A DNA stretch of 64,000 bases from G016756615 sp035556195 (GCA_035556195.1 DATMFK010000053.1:1-64000), one strand, 5' to 3'; positions 33,990 through 42,272 are shown, counted from the first letter of the stretch. Numbers and translations: made by a program. Notes: generated from the letters alone by a model not told the origin.

Positions 33990-34447
33990 ACGGCGAGGAA
34001 AGCGGCCTGCGATTGGTCGAGGCCGGTCCCGGCGAGGAGAGCTATCGCCTCCAGGATCAGATCGGCTTCGTCCTTCGCAAGGCGCATCAGCGCCATGTCG
34101 CGATCTTCGCATCGCATATCGGCGACCTGACGCCACCGCAATTTGCCGCGCTCGCCAAGCTTCTCGCCATCGGCCCGACCTCGCAGAACCATCTCGGGTC
34201 GCTGATCGCAATGGATGCGGCAACGGTCAAAGGCGTCATCGACCGGCTGAAGGCGCGCGGCCTGGTGGTGATCACCCGCGATGGAGGCGACAAGCGCCGC
34301 CTGCTGGTCAGTCTGACCGAAGCCGGGCGCGCGGCGGTGGAAGGACTGATCCCGCGCGCGCAAGAGATCACGGCCCAGACGCTGCAACCATTGACGCCGC
34401 GCGAGGCAGGTACGTTGCTGAGGCTGCTGGGGCGAATCAGCGAGTAG
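33986..34447 (+). CDS. MarR-family transcriptional regulator
   Basis: A 153-residue winged-helix regulator: LTPPQFAALAKL (helix 2 region), NHLGSLIAMDAATVKGVIDRLKARGLV (recognition helix) and the wing RDGGDKRRLLVSLTEAG. I chose the GTG at 33986, which overlaps the previous stop as GTGA; a TTG at 33971 is the alternative. As the last gene of the operon it probably controls the operon by feedback, responding to a pathway intermediate as MarR-type NicR of Pseudomonas does with 6-hydroxynicotinate (by analogy). Confidence 0.88.
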   Translation: MNGEESGLRLVEAGPGEESYRLQDQIGFVLRKAHQRHVAIFASHIGDLTPPQFAALAKLLAIGPTSQNHLGSLIAMDAATVKGVIDRLKARGLVVITRDGGDKRRLLVSLTEAGRAAVEGLIPRAQEITAQTLQPLTPREAGTLLRLLGRISE

Positions 34448-34488
34448 CGATGCCGACAGGCAGATGAGGGGCTTGCCCAAAGGTCAGT

Positions 34489-34508
34489 CTTATTGCCGCC
34501 GGCATAAG
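34489..34508. terminator. weak hairpin between convergent marR-like and ureG genes
   Basis: CTTAT and ATAAG enclose a GCCG/CGGC core in the 80-base gap between two converging genes. It has no T-tract; at best a weak bidirectional terminator. Confidence 0.3.
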
Positions 34509-34527
34509 GCCGACGCTCTTCTCCTTA

Positions 34528-35151
34528 TCAACCCTTCCCCAGCCCCCCATTCTCGATCATGAAGTCGATGATTTCGGTCAGGCCTTTGCCGCGGGAGAGA
34601 TCGGTGAAGCCGAAGGGCCGTTTGCCGCGCATCGTCTGCGCATCGCGCTCCATCACCTCGAGGGCGACATTGACGTAGGGCGCGAGGTCGCTCTTGTTGA
34701 TGACGAGGAAATCCGACCGTGTGATGCCCGGGCCACCCTTGCGCGGGATTTCCTCGCCCTGGCAGACCGAGATCACGTAGAGCGTGAGATCGGCGAGATC
34801 GGGCGAGAAGGTGGCCGCCAGATTGTCGCCGCCCGACTCGATGAAGACAATGTCGAGATCCGGGAACTTGCGGTTCATCTCGGCGATGGCCTGCAGGTTG
34901 ATCGAGGCATCCTCTCGGATCGCCGTGTGGGGACAGCCGCCGGTCTCCACACCCATGATGCGCTCCTCCGGCAGCGCCTGCAGGCGCGCCAGCATCAAGG
35001 CGTCCTCCTTGGTATAGATGTCGTTCGTGACCACAGCGATCGAGTAGTCGTCACGCAGCGCCTTGCAGAGCTTCTCCGTGAGCGTCGTCTTGCCGGATCC
35101 CACCGGTCCGCCGATGCCGACACGAAGCGGCCCGTTCCTGGAAATCATCAC
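34528..35151 (-). CDS. ureG: urease accessory GTPase
   Basis: UreG is the GTPase that drives nickel delivery to apo-urease in the UreDFG complex. The 207-residue product has the P-loop GIGGPVGSGKTTL (about residues 11-23), the switch-region metal site ETGGCPHTAIRED with the CPH motif (about 70-82), FIESGGDNLAATFSPDLAD and VINKSDLAPYV for guanine specificity. It is the last gene of the urease cluster and lies 25 bases after ureF. Confidence 0.97.
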   Translation of the reverse strand: MMISRNGPLRVGIGGPVGSGKTTLTEKLCKALRDDYSIAVVTNDIYTKEDALMLARLQALPEERIMGVETGGCPHTAIREDASINLQAIAEMNRKFPDLDIVFIESGGDNLAATFSPDLADLTLYVISVCQGEEIPRKGGPGITRSDFLVINKSDLAPYVNVALEVMERDAQTMRGKRPFGFTDLSRGKGLTEIIDFMIENGGLGKG

Positions 35152-35176
35152 GCGGATCCTTCAACTTCGGAGTGAC

Positions 35177-35848
35177 TCATGTACGGAAGAGCCTTGTCTG
35201 CTGTGTCTCGTGCCGCATGGCCGCGATATCGGAGAGGAAGGTGCACGAGCCGAGATCGTCGAGCGACGAGACGGCCGCACGGCGGGCGACGTCGAGGACA
35301 GCGCTTTCGAGCTTCGCCATGGTGACGACCGCTCCCCTCTGACCGACCACGCCGAGGCGGATCGAAGCCTGCACGAGGCTCGACACGAATGCCTGAAGGA
35401 AGGCGCTCAGAGCATCGACGAGCCCTACGCGGTGGACCCCTGCGACGGCGCCGACCGCGACGCAATAAGGGCAATTTGCCGGCAAACGACCAAGGAAATC
35501 GTGCGGCCATGCCGCCGCAGCGGCGATAAACGCCGACCCCTGGAGCATCGTTTCCCGGTGCCGCTCCTCCGAACCGGAGAGCGCCTCTGCGAGCTCGGCA
35601 ACGGGCGTGAGATCGCCGCCGGATGACGCGCCTCGCCACGCCTCGGCGAAAAGCACGGCATCGTTCCAACCCGAACCGGACCGCAGAAGTTGAAGCAGCC
35701 AATCCTCGAGACTGCCGGCGTCGCCGATCCCCTCTTCGTGCACCGCGCATTCGATGCCATGACTGTAGCTGAAGCTGCCGACGGGAAAGGCGGGCGAGAG
35801 CCAGGTCATCAGGCGCAGCAGCGCCAGATTGCCCGCCTCCTCAGTCAT
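35177..35848 (-). CDS. ureF: urease accessory protein
   Basis: UreF is the all-helical adaptor that recruits UreG to the UreD-urease complex. The 223-residue product has the typical opening LLRLMTWLSPAFPVGSFSYSHGIE and a C-terminal RLGVVGQRGAVVTMAKLE stretch. I chose the ATG at 35848 (MTEEAGNLAL) over an upstream in-frame start at 35875. It overlaps the ureE stop by 8 bases. Confidence 0.93.
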   Translation of the reverse strand: MTEEAGNLALLRLMTWLSPAFPVGSFSYSHGIECAVHEEGIGDAGSLEDWLLQLLRSGSGWNDAVLFAEAWRGASSGGDLTPVAELAEALSGSEERHRETMLQGSAFIAAAAAWPHDFLGRLPANCPYCVAVGAVAGVHRVGLVDALSAFLQAFVSSLVQASIRLGVVGQRGAVVTMAKLESAVLDVARRAAVSSLDDLGSCTFLSDIAAMRHETQQTRLFRT

Positions 35849-36317
35849 GATGATGGTGCTGCGCACCGTGCCCATGGGAATGGCCGGAATAGGCGCCCCG
35901 CAAGGGGCTGAAGGGTTCGTGCACGTCCTTCACGCTCGCGCCCAGCCCTTCCAGCATGGCCTTGATGACATGGTCGCGCAGGATGAGGATCCGATGCGGC
36001 TCGATCTGCGCGGCTAGGTGGCGATTGCCGATGTGCCACGCAAGTTCAGCAAGATGCACCGCGTCGCGGCCGCGAATGTCGAAGAGCTCCTCCTCGGCGG
36101 CCCTGACCTCGACGTGGCGGCCATCCTCGAGGATCAGCGCATCTCCGTCGGCCAGCACGATAGTCTCGGGAAAATCCACCAGGACCTTGGCGCCCCGGCT
36201 GAGCGCGATCGCCTTGCGCCGGACATGACGCTCGTCCTGGATCAGCACGGCGATGTCGAACGGCTCCGTTGACGCCTTCCTTTCGCCAGCCCTTTCGATC
36301 GCGACGACGCGCAGCAT
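35841..36317 (-). CDS. ureE: urease accessory nickel-binding protein
   Basis: UreE is the nickel metallochaperone that stores and hands Ni2+ to UreG. The 158-residue product has the peptide-binding N-terminal domain and the metal-binding domain with the conserved HIGNRH (about residues 95-100). The tail is histidine-rich (HSHGHGAQHHHHD), giving extra nickel sites. The ATG overlaps the stop of the GST gene by one base (TGATG), so it is translated from the same message. Confidence 0.95.
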   Translation of the reverse strand: MLRVVAIERAGERKASTEPFDIAVLIQDERHVRRKAIALSRGAKVLVDFPETIVLADGDALILEDGRHVEVRAAEEELFDIRGRDAVHLAELAWHIGNRHLAAQIEPHRILILRDHVIKAMLEGLGASVKDVHEPFSPLRGAYSGHSHGHGAQHHHHD

Positions 36318-36937
36318 CACTTGGCTCCCTTGGCCAGGGCCCGCTGGCGCGCCGGCCGCGACAGGACCCGATCGAAATAGGCGTTGATGGGGGGCGGCTC
36401 GATCTTGAACTTTGCCGCCCGGGCCCAAGCACCCATTTCGCCAAGCACCACGTCCACCGCGCTGAAACGGCCGCCCAGCGCAAACTCCTTGTCGGCGAGC
36501 CTGTGCTCGAGCGTGCGCAGCTCGTTGGCGAAATCGTAGGCGGTCGCCGGACCGACATCGACACGCAGATCCTCGGGCAGCAGCATCCGGTGGCGCAGCT
36601 TGTTCCATAAAGGGGCCTCGAACTCCGATTGGAGGAAATGCATCCAGCCATCCATCTCGGCCCGGCCCGCGCAGCCCGGAGCCGCGCCCATGCCCTTGTC
36701 TGCATGCTTGTCGGCCAGGTAGACGCAGATCGCCGCGGAATCGGTGACGACCACGTCGCCATCGACCAGCGCCGGCGCCTTGCCCGAAGGATTCAGCGCA
36801 TACATTTCGGGCGAGTGGATCCCGACCTTCACGAACTCATAGGGCTCACCCAGTTCCTCCAGCATCCACAGGACACGGCCAACGCGCGTCCCGGGCGCCC
36901 CGACGGCTTGATACATCCCTTCCTTCCTTTCGCCCAC
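36317..36937 (-). CDS. glutathione S-transferase family protein
   Basis: A 206-residue GST with an N-terminal thioredoxin-like domain (VGAPGTRVGRVLWMLEELGEPYE; NPSGKAPALVDGDVVVTDSAAI, the last with the conserved Ser contacting glutathione) and a C-terminal helical domain. A GAGGAG six bases upstream supports the GTG start at 36937, although an internal ATG at 36916 is possible. It sits inside the urease cluster and is coupled to ureE. Its role there is unknown. Confidence 0.85.
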   Translation of the reverse strand: MGERKEGMYQAVGAPGTRVGRVLWMLEELGEPYEFVKVGIHSPEMYALNPSGKAPALVDGDVVVTDSAAICVYLADKHADKGMGAAPGCAGRAEMDGWMHFLQSEFEAPLWNKLRHRMLLPEDLRVDVGPATAYDFANELRTLEHRLADKEFALGGRFSAVDVVLGEMGAWARAAKFKIEPPPINAYFDRVLSRPARQRALAKGAK

Positions 36938-36969
36938 GATCCACTCCTCAATCTAGTCGATGCCCTGCG

Positions 36970-37560
36970 TCACAGCGAGTCGAACAGTCGCAGTATCCAT
37001 GAGACCTGATAGATCAGCGTTCCCGTGACGAAGGCCGCATGGAAGCGCCGGTTGGGCGTAATCGCCGCGACGATGCAGAGGCAGAACAGCAACGGCGTTC
37101 GGATCAAATACTCCCACCCGAACCGCTCGAAATGCTCCGTGCCCTTGATGATCGTGTCGATGAGGTCAGCGGCATAGGTGGCGGCCAGCAAGCCGAAGAA
37201 CCAGCCGCGTCGTGAAATGAGGAAGTCTTCATAGCTGCCATAGTCCGCCATGCTGTCGGGAAACAGGAGCGCCGAAAGCAGGAAAAGCATCACCGCATAG
37301 GCGACGATGAAAAGGTAGATCTCGAAGGTCCAACGCGTGATGTCGAACAGGCCGAACTCCCACCACCAGAAATGGACCAGCGTCAGCAGGACCGAGGCAA
37401 CCCAGGCGAGATGCACGGCGTAGAGCCGATATTGTTTTGGGTGCTGGATGATGCGAGCGACACCCGTCAAGAGCCGTGTCACGCCAAGGCCGACGACCAT
37501 GCCCATGACGATGCGGATGTGCGGGAAGGCCTCCGCACCGTGGGTAGTCGCCGGCTCCAC
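36970..37560 (-). CDS. small polytopic membrane protein, unknown
   Basis: A 196-residue protein with five or so hydrophobic segments (MGMVVGLGVTRLLTG; LAWVASVLLTLVHFWWW; IYLFIVAYAVMLFLLSALLF; LLFCLCIVAAITP). I do not recognise its function, though similar small membrane proteins of this type are common in Alphaproteobacteria. The start is taken as the GTG at 37560, two bases after the EamA stop; the ribosome site is weak. Cotranscription with its urease neighbours is likely. Confidence 0.65.
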   Translation of the reverse strand: MEPATTHGAEAFPHIRIVMGMVVGLGVTRLLTGVARIIQHPKQYRLYAVHLAWVASVLLTLVHFWWWEFGLFDITRWTFEIYLFIVAYAVMLFLLSALLFPDSMADYGSYEDFLISRRGWFFGLLAATYAADLIDTIIKGTEHFERFGWEYLIRTPLLFCLCIVAAITPNRRFHAAFVTGTLIYQVSWILRLFDSL

Positions 37561-37562
37561 GT

Positions 37563-38000
37563 CTACAGTCTCGCCGTCAACAGGATGACGCCCAATGCGA
37601 TCATGACGACGCCGAGCCAGTTGTAGAGGGATAGCTTCTCGCCAAGGAAAAGAACCCCGAAGACGGCGACCAGCACGACGCTCAGCTTGTCCAGTGGAGC
37701 GACGCGTGCTGCATCGCCGACCTTGAGCGCCCGGAAATAGCATAGCCAGGAGGCGCCTGTGGCGAGGCCAGACAGGACGAGGAAGGACCACGTGCGTCCG
37801 GACACGGAGCGTAGCGGCTGCCACTGGCGCGTCGCGACGAGGATGCCGCTGACCATCGCCAGGATGACGACGGTGCGGATGAAGGTCGCGAGATCGGAAC
37901 CGACATTCTCCACGCCGACTTTTGCGAAGATTGCCGTGAGCGCGGCGAAGCCCGCCGACATCAGCGCCCAGAACTGCCAGGAGGCGACCAGGGATTTCAT
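37563..38000 (-). CDS. single-domain EamA/DMT-family transporter
   Basis: A 145-residue membrane protein with about five hydrophobic segments, equivalent to one EamA repeat (WQFWALMSAGFAALTAIFAKVG at the start, FLGEKLSLYNWLGVVMIALGVILL at the end). Such half-size DMT proteins act as dimers. It follows ureC by 35 bases and lies within the urease cluster; the substrate is unknown. Confidence 0.8.
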   Translation of the reverse strand: MKSLVASWQFWALMSAGFAALTAIFAKVGVENVGSDLATFIRTVVILAMVSGILVATRQWQPLRSVSGRTWSFLVLSGLATGASWLCYFRALKVGDAARVAPLDKLSVVLVAVFGVLFLGEKLSLYNWLGVVMIALGVILLTARL

Positions 38001-38035
38001 GGAGACAACCAGACCGCGAACCGCATCTGTTCGGT

Positions 38036-39748
38036 TTAGAACAGGAAATAGCGCTGCGCCATAGGCAACACCGTCGCCGGCTGGCAGCTGAGGAGCTCTC
38101 CGTCGGCGCGCACCTCATAGGTCTCGGGATCGACCTCGATGGCGGGCAGGGCGTCATTGAGCACCATGGAACGCTTGCCGATGCCGCCGCGTGTATTGTC
38201 GACGCCGAGCATCTGCTTCTCCACGCCAAGCCTGTCGCGCAGGCCGGCGGCAATCGACGCCTTGGAAACAAAGGTGACGGACGCGTTGGATACGGCCTTG
38301 CCGTACGCGCCAAACATTGGGCGGTAGTGTACCGGCTGCGGCGTCGGTATCGATGCATTGGGATCACCCATGGGAGCGGCGGCAATCATGCCGCCGATCA
38401 GCACCATGTCGGGCTTCACCCCGAAGAAGGCCGGGTTCCACAGGACGAGATCGGCGCGCTTGCCCACTTCGATCGAACCGATCTCCGTCGACAGGCCATG
38501 CGCGATAGCAGGGTTGATGGTGTATTTCGCCACGTAGCGCCGCACCCTGAAATTGTCGTTGTCGCCGGTTTCCTCGGGCAGGCGGCCACGCTGGCGCTTC
38601 ATCTTGTCGGCGGTCTGCCAGGTCCGGATCGCCACCTCGCCGACGCGGCCCATGGCCTGGCTGTCGGAGGAGATGATGGAGAAGGCACCGATGTCGTGGA
38701 GGATGTCTTCGGCTGCGATGGTCTCCTTGCGGATGCGGCTTTCGGCGAAGGCGACGTCCTCCGGGATCGACGGCGACAGGTGATGACACACCATGAGCAT
38801 GTCGAGATGCTCCGCGATGGTGTTGACCGTGTAGGGCCGCGTCGGATTGGTCGAGGAGGGGATGACGTTCGGCAGGCCACAGACCTTGATGATGTCCGGG
38901 GCGTGGCCGCCACCCGCGCCCTCGGTATGGAAGGCGTGGATCGTACGGCCGTTGAACGCCCTCACCGTATCTTCGACGAAGCCGCTTTCATTGAGCGTAT
39001 CGGTGTGGATCATCACCTGGACGTCGTGGGCGTCGGCGACGCCGAGGCAGCAGTCGATCGCCGCCGGCGTGGTGCCCCAGTCCTCGTGAAGCTTGAGAGC
39101 GCAGGCGCCAGCCAGGATCATCTCTTCGAGCGCGCCCGGCAGTGACGTGTTGCCCTTGCCGGAAATCCCGATATTCATCGGGAAGGCGTCCAAGGACTGG
39201 ATCATGCGCGCGATATGCCACGGGCCGGGCGTGCAGGTGGTCGCGAGGGTGCCATGCGCCGGTCCCGTCCCGCCGCCAAGCATCGTGGTGAAGCCTGCCA
39301 TCAAGGCTTCCTCGATCTGCTGGGGGCAGATGAAATGGATATGGGCGTCCATTCCCCCAGGGGTCACGATCCTGCCCTCACCGGCGATCGCCTCGGTACC
39401 GGGGCCGACGATGATGGTTACGCCCGGCTGGGTATCGGGGTTCCCGGCCTTGCCGATCGCGGCGATGCGCCCATCCCTCAATCCGATATCGGCCTTGTAG
39501 ATGCCGCCAGCGTCGACCACGAGTGCGTTGGTGATCACCGTGTCGACCGCACCCTCCGCCCGGGTCGCCTGGCTCTGGCCCATGCCATCCCTGATGACCT
39601 TGCCACCGCCGAACTTCACCTCCTCCCCGTAGATGGTGAAATCGCGCTCGACCTCTATGAACAGTTCCGTGTCGGCAAGGCGCACCTTGTCGCCGGTCGT
39701 AGGGCCGAACATCCGGGCATAGGCTTCGCGGGAAATCCTGGCGGGCAT
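38036..39748 (-). CDS. ureC: urease alpha subunit
   Basis: UreC holds the di-nickel active site that hydrolyses urea to ammonia and carbamate. The product is exactly 570 residues, the usual length. Visible are DAHIHFICPQQ (nickel His pair), ALKLHEDWGTT with the carbamylated Lys, HTDTLNESGFVEDT, AFHTEGAGGGHAPDI and the mobile flap VCHHLSPSIPEDVAFAESRIR with its Cys and His. I chose the ATG at 39748 (MPARISREAYARMFGPTTGD), which has GAAGG upstream. Unusually, ureB is not directly upstream: two plus-strand genes intervene, so ureC probably has its own promoter. Confidence 0.98.
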   Translation of the reverse strand: MPARISREAYARMFGPTTGDKVRLADTELFIEVERDFTIYGEEVKFGGGKVIRDGMGQSQATRAEGAVDTVITNALVVDAGGIYKADIGLRDGRIAAIGKAGNPDTQPGVTIIVGPGTEAIAGEGRIVTPGGMDAHIHFICPQQIEEALMAGFTTMLGGGTGPAHGTLATTCTPGPWHIARMIQSLDAFPMNIGISGKGNTSLPGALEEMILAGACALKLHEDWGTTPAAIDCCLGVADAHDVQVMIHTDTLNESGFVEDTVRAFNGRTIHAFHTEGAGGGHAPDIIKVCGLPNVIPSSTNPTRPYTVNTIAEHLDMLMVCHHLSPSIPEDVAFAESRIRKETIAAEDILHDIGAFSIISSDSQAMGRVGEVAIRTWQTADKMKRQRGRLPEETGDNDNFRVRRYVAKYTINPAIAHGLSTEIGSIEVGKRADLVLWNPAFFGVKPDMVLIGGMIAAAPMGDPNASIPTPQPVHYRPMFGAYGKAVSNASVTFVSKASIAAGLRDRLGVEKQMLGVDNTRGGIGKRSMVLNDALPAIEVDPETYEVRADGELLSCQPATVLPMAQRYFLF

Positions 39749-39929
39749 GGCGTCAGACCTTCTAGAATGCGGGATGAACGGTGACCGTGGGCGAGGCTGC
39801 GGGCGCACATTTCGGCCTTGGAATGGTCACGCAATAACCCGCTGGGCGACGGCTTCCGCCCTCATTTCGGGCATCAAATGGAACAGCGCCCACAATTGTC
39901 TGTTCGCCCAACGATGGAAAGGAAGATCC

Positions 39930-40310
39930 ATGCGCAAGACGACAATTCTCGCGGCCGGGGCCGCCCTGATGCTCGCCTCCGCGGCCAGCGCCCAGCAGCC
40001 GGCGTCGCCCGCTCCAGCGGCGCCCAGCCAGCCAGCGCCGGCGGCGCCTGAAACGCAGTCCGGAGTCCCTGAAATCCAAAGCGTCAGCGTCGTCGATATC
40101 ACAGAACTGCCCGAGACCACGCAGACGCAGGTCAACGAACTCGTTTCCAAGCGGAGCAACGAGGATCTGCAAAAGCTCCGCAGCTCGATCGACGCGACGC
40201 CGAAGGTCAAGTCCGCGCTTGAGGCCAAAGGCCTCAGTTCGGCCCAGGTCATCGCAGCGACCATGGGCAATGACGGCGCACTGACGCTCATCACCAAGAA
40301 GGCAAGCTGA
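39930..40310 (+). CDS. exported hypothetical protein, 126 aa
   Basis: A Sec signal peptide is clear (MRKTTILAAGAALMLASAASA, residues 1-21), followed by an Ala/Pro-rich linker (22-44) and a small helical domain (VSVVDITELPETTQTQVNELV...). GGAAAGGAAG precedes the ATG. I do not recognise the domain. It lies on the plus strand between ureB and ureC, both on the minus strand. A strong hairpin follows the stop. Confidence 0.7.
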   Translation: MRKTTILAAGAALMLASAASAQQPASPAPAAPSQPAPAAPETQSGVPEIQSVSVVDITELPETTQTQVNELVSKRSNEDLQKLRSSIDATPKVKSALEAKGLSSAQVIAATMGNDGALTLITKKAS

Positions 40311-40319
40311 CGCTGGCGA

Positions 40320-40350
40320 GCGGCGGGTGGAGATCCAGCCCACCCGCCGC
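40320..40350 (+). terminator. 11-bp perfect stem hairpin after the exported-protein gene
   Basis: GCGGCGGGTGG (40320-40330) and CCACCCGCCGC (40340-40350) pair perfectly around a 9-base loop, ten bases after the stop codon. No T-tract follows, but placement fits a terminator or 3'-end stabiliser. Confidence 0.5.
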
Positions 40351-40442
40351 ATCTCCCCGGGAACCCCGGCTAGGCAGGAATCGTTCTGTTCTTTTCGCGC
40401 TGGCACTTCTAGCGCCAGCATAAGTCTCGAAAGGGGTGGAGA

Positions 40443-40931
40443 ATGCCGACCTTCATCGAAGCAAAATCCCTCCACGCGGTCATCGCGGCCCTGTTCATGA
40501 CGACTGCGGTCCCGCAGGCAGCGCTCCTCGCTCAAGGCCTCCACAACAGGGAGGCCGTCGACAAGATCATCGGGTCCGACGTGAAGGAGGAAGAGGCGCA
40601 GGCCACGGTCGATGCGGACAGGGTTATCGCTGCAATCGAAAAGACCAGCGACAATATCGGCATGGTCCGCAAAACCTCGAAGCTCGATAAGGTCGACATC
40701 GTGTTCCTCACGGATGCCGCGATCACGGAAGGCGGCCCGCCCCCGGAGATCGAGGCCAAAGTGAAGGAGCACCAGTCCGAAGTGACCGAGCTGCGGCAGG
40801 AAATCGAAGGCAACGCGATGCTCTATCACGCGATCGAATCGCGACAAGTGTTGCTCCGCGATGTGCTCGCCGTCGATTTCGACGGATCCAACAGCGTCGT
40901 GATCTACGCCGCCGCCAAGCCGCCGCGCTAA
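40443..40931 (+). CDS. probable exported hypothetical protein, 162 aa
   Basis: It begins at an ATG behind AAAGGGGTGGAGA and has a hydrophobic N-terminal segment (LHAVIAALFMTTAVPQAALLAQG), probably a signal peptide. The mature part is acidic and helical (EEEAQATVDADRVIAAIEKTSDN; EIEAKVKEHQSEVTELRQEIEG), the latter with coiled-coil character. I do not recognise it. It is the second plus-strand gene between ureC and ureB. Confidence 0.65.
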   Translation: MPTFIEAKSLHAVIAALFMTTAVPQAALLAQGLHNREAVDKIIGSDVKEEEAQATVDADRVIAAIEKTSDNIGMVRKTSKLDKVDIVFLTDAAITEGGPPPEIEAKVKEHQSEVTELRQEIEGNAMLYHAIESRQVLLRDVLAVDFDGSNSVVIYAAAKPPR

Positions 40932-40952
40932 GCGGACCTGCGCGTAGTCAGC

Positions 40953-40967
40953 CAGGCTTCGCCTGGT
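40953..40967. terminator. hairpin after the 162-aa gene
   Basis: CCAGGC-TTC-GCCTGG is a perfect 6-bp stem with a tight loop, 22 bases after the stop codon at 40931. The following stretch is pyrimidine-rich (GCTTCCTGTCTTT) rather than a clean T-run. Confidence 0.5.
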
Positions 40968-41047
40968 CAGCTTCCTGTCTTTAAGAAAATTCTTGTCGGA
41001 ATACCGAGGGACATCGTTTCGGAACCGGCCCAGATCTGGCCCAAGCA

Positions 41048-41353
41048 TCAAAGTTTCCCCATCACCTTCTGCTGGAAGCCAAAGACCGAGCGGCCGCCGG
41101 CAAGCGGGACAAGCGTGACGTCGCGCTCCTGCCCCGGCTCGAACCGGACAGCCGTTCCCGCGGCAATGTCGAGGCGCATGCCGCGCGCCTTGTCACGCTC
41201 GAATTTCAGCCCCTCGTTGGTTTCGAAGAAATGATAGTGGCTGCCGACCTGAATGGGACGATCGCCGGTATTGGCGACCTTCAGCGTCACGGCGGGCACG
41301 CCGGCGTTCAGTTCGATCTCGCCCTGCGCCGTTATGATCTCTCCGGGGATCAT
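41048..41353 (-). CDS. ureB: urease beta subunit
   Basis: UreB is a small structural subunit of the urease trimer. The 101-residue product has the standard start MIPGEIITAQGEIELN and the motif VGSHYHFFETN (about residues 37-47), ending RSVFGFQQKVMGKL. The start is the ATG at 41353, six bases after the ureJ stop. After ureB the minus-strand urease run is interrupted for about 1.3 kb before ureC. Confidence 0.96.
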   Translation of the reverse strand: MIPGEIITAQGEIELNAGVPAVTLKVANTGDRPIQVGSHYHFFETNEGLKFERDKARGMRLDIAAGTAVRFEPGQERDVTLVPLAGGRSVFGFQQKVMGKL

Positions 41354-41358
41354 GGCCG

Positions 41359-41949
41359 TCAGCCCGCCACGGCCAGCCAAAGGCCGGCGAGCGCCGTCGC
41401 GCCGCCGGCGAGCCGGGTCGAAACCCTTCCGGCCGTGCCGCCGAGCAACCGACCGAGGCCGAGTGCAATGCCGATACCCGTGACATGGAGAAGCGCCGTG
41501 GCGAGGAGGAAGCCCACAGCAAAGGACGGCGCACCGGCCGTGCCGAGCTCGCCACCATGGGCATGGCCGTGAAACAAGGCGAAGAAGCCGACCAGCGCCA
41601 TGCCGACGCGGGCGGGGACGTCGAGCGCCATCGCCGCCAGGAGGCCGATCGCCACGATCGAGGCGAGGATAACCGGTTCGACGAAAGGCAGCGGCGCGCC
41701 CGTTGCTGCCGCCCCGAAGCCGAACGCCATGGTCCCGACGAAAGCGGCCGGCACCAGCCACAGGGCACGACCGCCGAGCAGTGCCGCCCAAAGGCCGACC
41801 GCGATCATCGCCAGGATATGGTCCGGACCGAAGAGAGGATGCGAGACGCCGGCGAGAAAGGAGCCGTGCTGCCCCGGATCGAGATGGGCGAAGGCGGGCG
41901 CCACTCCGATGGAGAGCATGGCGGCGGCGAGCGACAATGTCCTGAGCAT
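41359..41949 (-). CDS. ureJ: HupE/UreJ-family nickel permease
   Basis: A 196-residue inner-membrane protein thought to import nickel for urease. It has a cleavable-looking N-terminus ending APAFAH, then the family signature HPLFGPDHILAMIAVGLWAA (about residues 37-56) whose His and Asp bind metal, and further His in FALFHGHAHGGE (about 123-134). About six hydrophobic segments. It lies between ureA and ureB, as in many rhizobial urease operons. Confidence 0.9.
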   Translation of the reverse strand: MLRTLSLAAAMLSIGVAPAFAHLDPGQHGSFLAGVSHPLFGPDHILAMIAVGLWAALLGGRALWLVPAAFVGTMAFGFGAAATGAPLPFVEPVILASIVAIGLLAAMALDVPARVGMALVGFFALFHGHAHGGELGTAGAPSFAVGFLLATALLHVTGIGIALGLGRLLGGTAGRVSTRLAGGATALAGLWLAVAG

Positions 41950-41969
41950 ACTGTTCCCCTTGTGATCGA

Positions 41970-42272
41970 TTAACGGATCGGCTCGTGGACGGTGACCAGC
42001 TTGGTTCCGTCCGGAAAGGTCGCTTCGACCTGAACATCATGGATCATCTCCGGCACGCCTTCCATGACCTGGTCCCGCGTCAGGACATGCGCGCCAGCCT
42101 CCATCAATTCGGCAACGGAACGTCCGTCGCGCGCGCCTTCGACGACGAAATCGGTGATCAGGGCGATGGCTTCGGGGTGGTTGAGCTTCACGCCGCGCTC
42201 CAACCGCTTGCGCGCGACCATCGCCGCCATGGCGACCAGAAGCTTGTCCTTTTCCCGCGGCGTCAGGTTCAT
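41970..42272 (-). CDS. ureA: urease gamma subunit
   Basis: UreA is the smallest urease subunit. The product is 100 residues, the expected length, with the start MNLTPREKDKLLVAMAAMVA and the motifs KLNHPEAIALITDFVVEGARDG and VEATFPDGTKLVTVHEPI. I chose the ATG at 42272; the frame is open upstream through the repeat element but that part is not UreA-like. Confidence 0.97.
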   Translation of the reverse strand: MNLTPREKDKLLVAMAAMVARKRLERGVKLNHPEAIALITDFVVEGARDGRSVAELMEAGAHVLTRDQVMEGVPEMIHDVQVEATFPDGTKLVTVHEPIR

